This document shows positions 23,605 to 25,855 of a DNA stretch of 25,855 nucleotides, piece by piece. Position numbers and translations under genes: made by a program. This DNA is from an uncultured Agathobacter sp. (GTDB lineage: Bacteria > Bacillota > Clostridia > Lachnospirales > Lachnospiraceae): NCBI GenBank assembly GCA_934359755.1, contig CAKRLV010000032.1, positions 1 through 25,855 on the forward strand, read 5' to 3'. How positions within the stretch are numbered: the first letter of the stretch is position 1; each line of letters starts with the position of its first letter. Under the pieces are notes generated by a model. It worked only from the letters and a program-made list of their open reading frames with translations, was not told the origin of the DNA and made no database searches.

Positions 23605-23769
23605 CTAGTACATCGTTTCGGAAATAACTATACCAATCGCGTAGGATGCGGTTTCGATTGTGCAGGTATAAAAACGAAGGCGTAGCGGGCTACGCCGAGA
23701 CTTTTCTAGCTGTACAGTCGGATTTGCAGGCAAGTTAATGGTGTATTTATTTTGAAAACGATGTACTAG
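23605..23769. repeat. 165-bp element with long terminal inverted repeats (MITE-like or structured RNA)
   Basis: The ends are CTAGTACATCGTTT (23605-23618) and AAACGATGTACTAG (23756-23769), exact reverse complements. Imperfect pairing continues inward (GAAATAA with TTATTT; ATACCA with TGGTGT) to about 33 bp per arm. Inside, GGCGTAGC (23679-23686) and GCTACGCC (23689-23696) form a strong GC hairpin followed by TTTTCT. TTTGCAGG[G/C]AAGT[C/T]A occurs just outside the left end (23590-23604) and again inside (23724-23738). No transposase and no obvious target-site duplication were seen. It could be a non-autonomous transposon or dispersed intergenic palindromic repeat. A minus-strand frame across it looks non-coding. 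Confidence 0.55.
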
Positions 23770-23852
23770 GCAATAGTGTCGGCAGAAAGTATTAGGAGTT
23801 TGTGAATATAGAATAGTCAAATAAATCTCGGGGAATATGCAGGAATAAAAAT

Positions 23853-23966
23853 AAAACCCAAACAGAAGAGCACTATCACTATGGTATGTGAAAACCCAAA
23901 CAAAAGAGCGTTATCACTATGGTATGTGAAAACCCAAACAAAAGAGCGTTATCACTATGGTATGTG
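23853..23966. repeat. Tandem array of three 38-bp repeats
   Basis: Three head-to-tail 38-bp units start at 23853, 23891 and 23929. Each begins AAAACCCAAACA and ends TATCACTATGGTATGTG. Units 2 and 3 are identical; unit 1 differs at three positions. A decayed fourth unit follows (about 23967-23991). There are no unique spacers, so this is a minisatellite and not a CRISPR array. No coding potential. It leads directly into the A-tract repeats. Confidence 0.9.
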
Positions 23967-23998
23967 AAAATCAAAATCAAAGAGTGATTGGATATATG

Positions 23999-24240
23999 AA
24001 AAATAAAAATACATATAAAATACAAAAATACATATAAAATATGAAAATACATATAAAAAATAAAAATACATATAAAATATGAAAATGCATATGAAAAACA
24101 AAAATGCATATAAAGTACAAAAATAAATATGAAATACAAAAATACATATGAAAATAAAAATACATATAAAATACAAAAATACATATGAAAACTAAAAATG
24201 CATATAAAATATGAAAATCAAAAATGCAAGTATAAGATAG
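23999..24240. repeat. AT-rich degenerate 18-20-bp repeats with phased A-tracts, upstream of rlmD
   Basis: About 240 bp made of roughly a dozen variants of AAAAATACATATAAAATAC, 18-20 bp each. Every unit holds two A-tracts separated by CATAT or ATAT, so A-tracts recur about every 9-11 bp on the same strand, which predicts intrinsic bending. The sequence ends about 20 bp before the rlmD start. Because the + strand almost lacks TTA, CTA and TCA, all minus frames stay open by chance. The region probably forms part of the promoter or leader of rlmD, as no consensus promoter stands out between 23770 and 24261. Confidence 0.8.
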
Positions 24241-24261
24241 AAATAAAATTGTGAGGAATAT

Positions 24262-25855
24262 ATGAAAAAAGGATATGTAGGTGAGGGAGTCGTAACGAAG
24301 GTCGATTTCCCAAATAAAGGAACTGTGACAACCGCAGATGGTGAGAAAGTAATAGTAAAGAACACAATTCCAGGACAGAAAGTCGCTTTTGTGGTAAACA
24401 AAATTAAACATGGCAATTATGAAGGACGTTTGTTAGAGGTGATTGAGCAGTCACCACTTGAGACAGGTAATAGGTGTCCGCATTTTGGAGCTTGCGGAGG
24501 GTGTACATACCAGCCGGTTCCATATGAAAAGCAGCTTGAGATAAAGGTGAATCAGGTCAAAAAGCTTCTTGCAGATGCGATTGGGACAGAGGAAGAAACG
24601 GGATATGAATTTATCGGAATAAAGGAAAGTCCGATGAAATCAGAATACAGAAATAAGATGGAATTTTCATTTGGCGACGAGTATAAGGGTGGACCACTTG
24701 CACTTGGAATGCATAAGAGAGGAAGTTTCTATGATCTTGTCACAGTGTCAGATTGTAAAATTGTAGATTCTGATTTTAGAAAGATACTTATGATAACACT
24801 TAAGTTTTTCTCGGAGAAAAATATTCCATATTTTCATAGACTGACACATGTCGGATATCTGAGGCATCTTCTTGTAAGAAAAGCAGTAAATACAGGAGAG
24901 ATACTTATCGACATTGTTACAACAAGTCAGAGGGAGCAGCTCGGAGGCAACGACGAAGATGAGATGTTTAAAGAGTGGAATTATAAGCTTATTTCATCAG
25001 GCCTTAATGGTAAAATAAAAGGAATATTACATACCAAAAATGATAGTGTTGCGGATGTAGTAAAGAATGAATGGACTGAGATTTTGTATGGCGAAGACTT
25101 TTTCTACGAAGAACTTCTCGGACTTAAGTTCAAGATATCTCCATTTTCATTTTTCCAGACAAACTCGCTTGGGGCAGAAGTTCTTTATCAGACGGCAAGA
25201 GAATTCATATTAGATGGTGACGAGAATGCTCTCAATGAGAAAATTGTATATGATTTGTATAGTGGAACAGGAACTATTGCGCAGATGATGGCGCCAGTAT
25301 GTAAGGAAGTTGTAGGAGTGGAGATTGTTGAGGAAGCTGTTGAGGCTGCAAAGGAGAATGCAACACTCAATGGTCTGACTAACTGTAAATTTCTTGCGGG
25401 CGATGTACTTAAAGTACTTGATGACATAGAAGAGAAACCAGACTACATAATTCTTGACCCTCCAAGGGATGGGATTCATCCAAAGGCACTTGAGAAGATT
25501 ATAGCTTATGGTGTGGAGAATATGGTTTATATCTCTTGTAAACCAACAAGTCTTGCAAGGGATTTGGAAGTGTTTACAGAAAGGGGATATGAAGTAAGGA
25601 GAGTGTGCTGCGTGGATATGTTTCCGAATACGGTGCATGTGGAGACGGTTGTTCTTTTGTCCCAACAAAAACCAGATGACACGATAGAGATCGACTTAGA
25701 CCTAGATGAGCTGGATGCCACCAGTGCCGAGTTGAAAGCAACCTATCAGGAAATCAAGGATTATGTGTTGAAAGAATCTGGCTTGAAGGTTTCAAGTTTA
25801 TATATTTCTCAGGTAAAACGCAAATGTGGAATTGAAGTGGGAGAAAACTATAATC
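24262..25855 (+). CDS. rlmD: 23S rRNA (uracil-1939-C5)-methyltransferase RlmD, with element-derived C-terminal tail (runs off the window)
   Basis: An open frame of 531 codons without a stop at the window edge; TGAGGA precedes the ATG. Residues 1-60 are a TRAM RNA-binding domain. Cys72, Cys78, Cys81 (CPHFGACGGC) and Cys165 (VSDCK) are the 4Fe-4S ligands of this family. The SAM site is YDLYSGTGTIAQ and VGVEI; LDPPRDG and the catalytic nucleophile Cys426 in VYISCKP follow. The family domain ends near residue 464 at MFPNTVHVETVVLLS, the usual RlmD terminus. Reading then continues without a stop into QQKPDDTIEIDLDLDELDA..., a region with different codon use (GCC, ACC, CTA, TTG) and no counterpart in the usual enzyme. 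I infer a 3' end replaced by an integrated element; the enzyme is probably still active. Confidence 0.9.
   Translation, partial: MKKGYVGEGVVTKVDFPNKGTVTTADGEKVIVKNTIPGQKVAFVVNKIKHGNYEGRLLEVIEQSPLETGNRCPHFGACGGCTYQPVPYEKQLEIKVNQVKKLLADAIGTEEETGYEFIGIKESPMKSEYRNKMEFSFGDEYKGGPLALGMHKRGSFYDLVTVSDCKIVDSDFRKILMITLKFFSEKNIPYFHRLTHVGYLRHLLVRKAVNTGEILIDIVTTSQREQLGGNDEDEMFKEWNYKLISSGLNGKIKGILHTKNDSVADVVKNEWTEILYGEDFFYEELLGLKFKISPFSFFQTNSLGAEVLYQTAREFILDGDENALNEKIVYDLYSGTGTIAQMMAPVCKEVVGVEIVEEAVEAAKENATLNGLTNCKFLAGDVLKVLDDIEEKPDYIILDPPRDGIHPKALEKIIAYGVENMVYISCKPTSLARDLEVFTERGYEVRRVCCVDMFPNTVHVETVVLLSQQKPDDTIEIDLDLDELDATSAELKATYQEIKDYVLKESGLKVSSLYISQVKRKCGIEVGENYN
25636..25855 (+). mobile_element. Probable left junction (attL) of an integrative element in the 3' end of rlmD
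   Basis: The conserved rlmD 3' end (CATGTGGAGACGGTTGTTCT, starting 25636) marks the likely attachment core. About 25660 onward is not part of normal RlmD. The tail (SAELKATYQEIKDYVLKESG, then KVSSLYISQVKRKCGIEVGE) resembles, from memory, tails found where integrative elements enter rlmD/rumA in Firmicutes and supply a new 3' end. That gene is a recognised integration hot spot for ICEs. The exact crossover point, the integrase and attR are not visible. Confidence 0.6.

Noticed and set aside
23605..23820. 71-codon minus-strand frame over the 165-bp palindromic element
   Set aside because: It follows the inverted-repeat structure, has no ribosome-binding site and shows no recognisable domain; more likely a by-product of the repeat.
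23853..23966. CRISPR array
   Set aside because: The 38-bp units are directly adjacent with no spacers, and no cas genes are present.
23853..23966. DnaA-box-like iterons (TTATCACTA) suggesting an origin
   Set aside because: The hexamer region differs from TTATCCACA at two positions, and no replication genes (dnaA, dnaN, rep) are nearby.
23879..24411. Long open frames on the minus strand rich in Phe, Tyr, Ile, Met and Cys
   Set aside because: Several overlapping minus frames are open at once because the A-tract repeats lack TTA, CTA and TCA on the + strand. There is no ribosome-binding site, and they overlap the start of rlmD.

Overview
The window is about 25.9 kb of low-GC Firmicute chromosome. 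Gene content and style (GalT of the Firmicutes class, YerC next to PcrA, a DUF1836 protein, CUT1 sugar importers, A/T-rich third positions with many AGA/GGA/CTT/ACA codons) suggest a gut Lachnospiraceae, for example a Roseburia/Agathobacter/Lachnospira relative. The genus is an inference. No rRNA, tRNA or CRISPR array was seen.

Region 1 (1-11.9 kb) is a galactan / beta-galacto-oligosaccharide utilisation locus, all on the + strand: AraC-type regulator, lipoprotein solute-binding protein, two CUT1 permeases, GH2 beta-galactosidase, GH53 endo-beta-1,4-galactanase, galK, galT and a 55-aa small ORF ending in a possible sliding-clamp-binding motif. The order matches the Bacillus subtilis ganSPQAB operon, with two differences. 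The beta-galactosidase is GH2, and the GH53 enzyme has no signal peptide, so short galactans are probably imported and then cut in the cytoplasm to galactose, which GalK and GalT pass towards UDP-glucose metabolism. The importer ATPase, galE and pgm are not in the window. Two promoters (before the binding protein and before galK) carry cre-like sites. The galK promoter also has three TTGCA boxes spaced exactly 21 bp apart. The beta-galactosidase leader can fold into a closed multi-hairpin structure.

Region 2 (12-19.5 kb) is mixed housekeeping and signalling: a FapA/DUF342 protein, a convergent MATE transporter, a HisC-type aminotransferase coupled to a small Sm_multidrug_ex membrane protein, a PAS/HD-GYP/GGDEF cyclic-di-GMP protein with a probable second, degenerate GGDEF domain, and a CPBP membrane protease.

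Region 3 (19.6-23.6 kb) holds yerC, a DUF1836 regulator, the pcrA helicase and a small acidic one-helix membrane protein.

Region 4 (23.6-25.9 kb) is the most unusual part. It has a 165-bp element with long imperfect terminal inverted repeats, then three copies of a 38-bp tandem repeat, then about 240 bp of degenerate 18-20-bp A-tract repeats, and then rlmD (23S rRNA U1939 methyltransferase). rlmD reads in frame, without a stop, into a foreign-looking C-terminal tail. This looks like the left junction of an integrative element inserted at the 3' end of rlmD, whose body would lie beyond the right edge.
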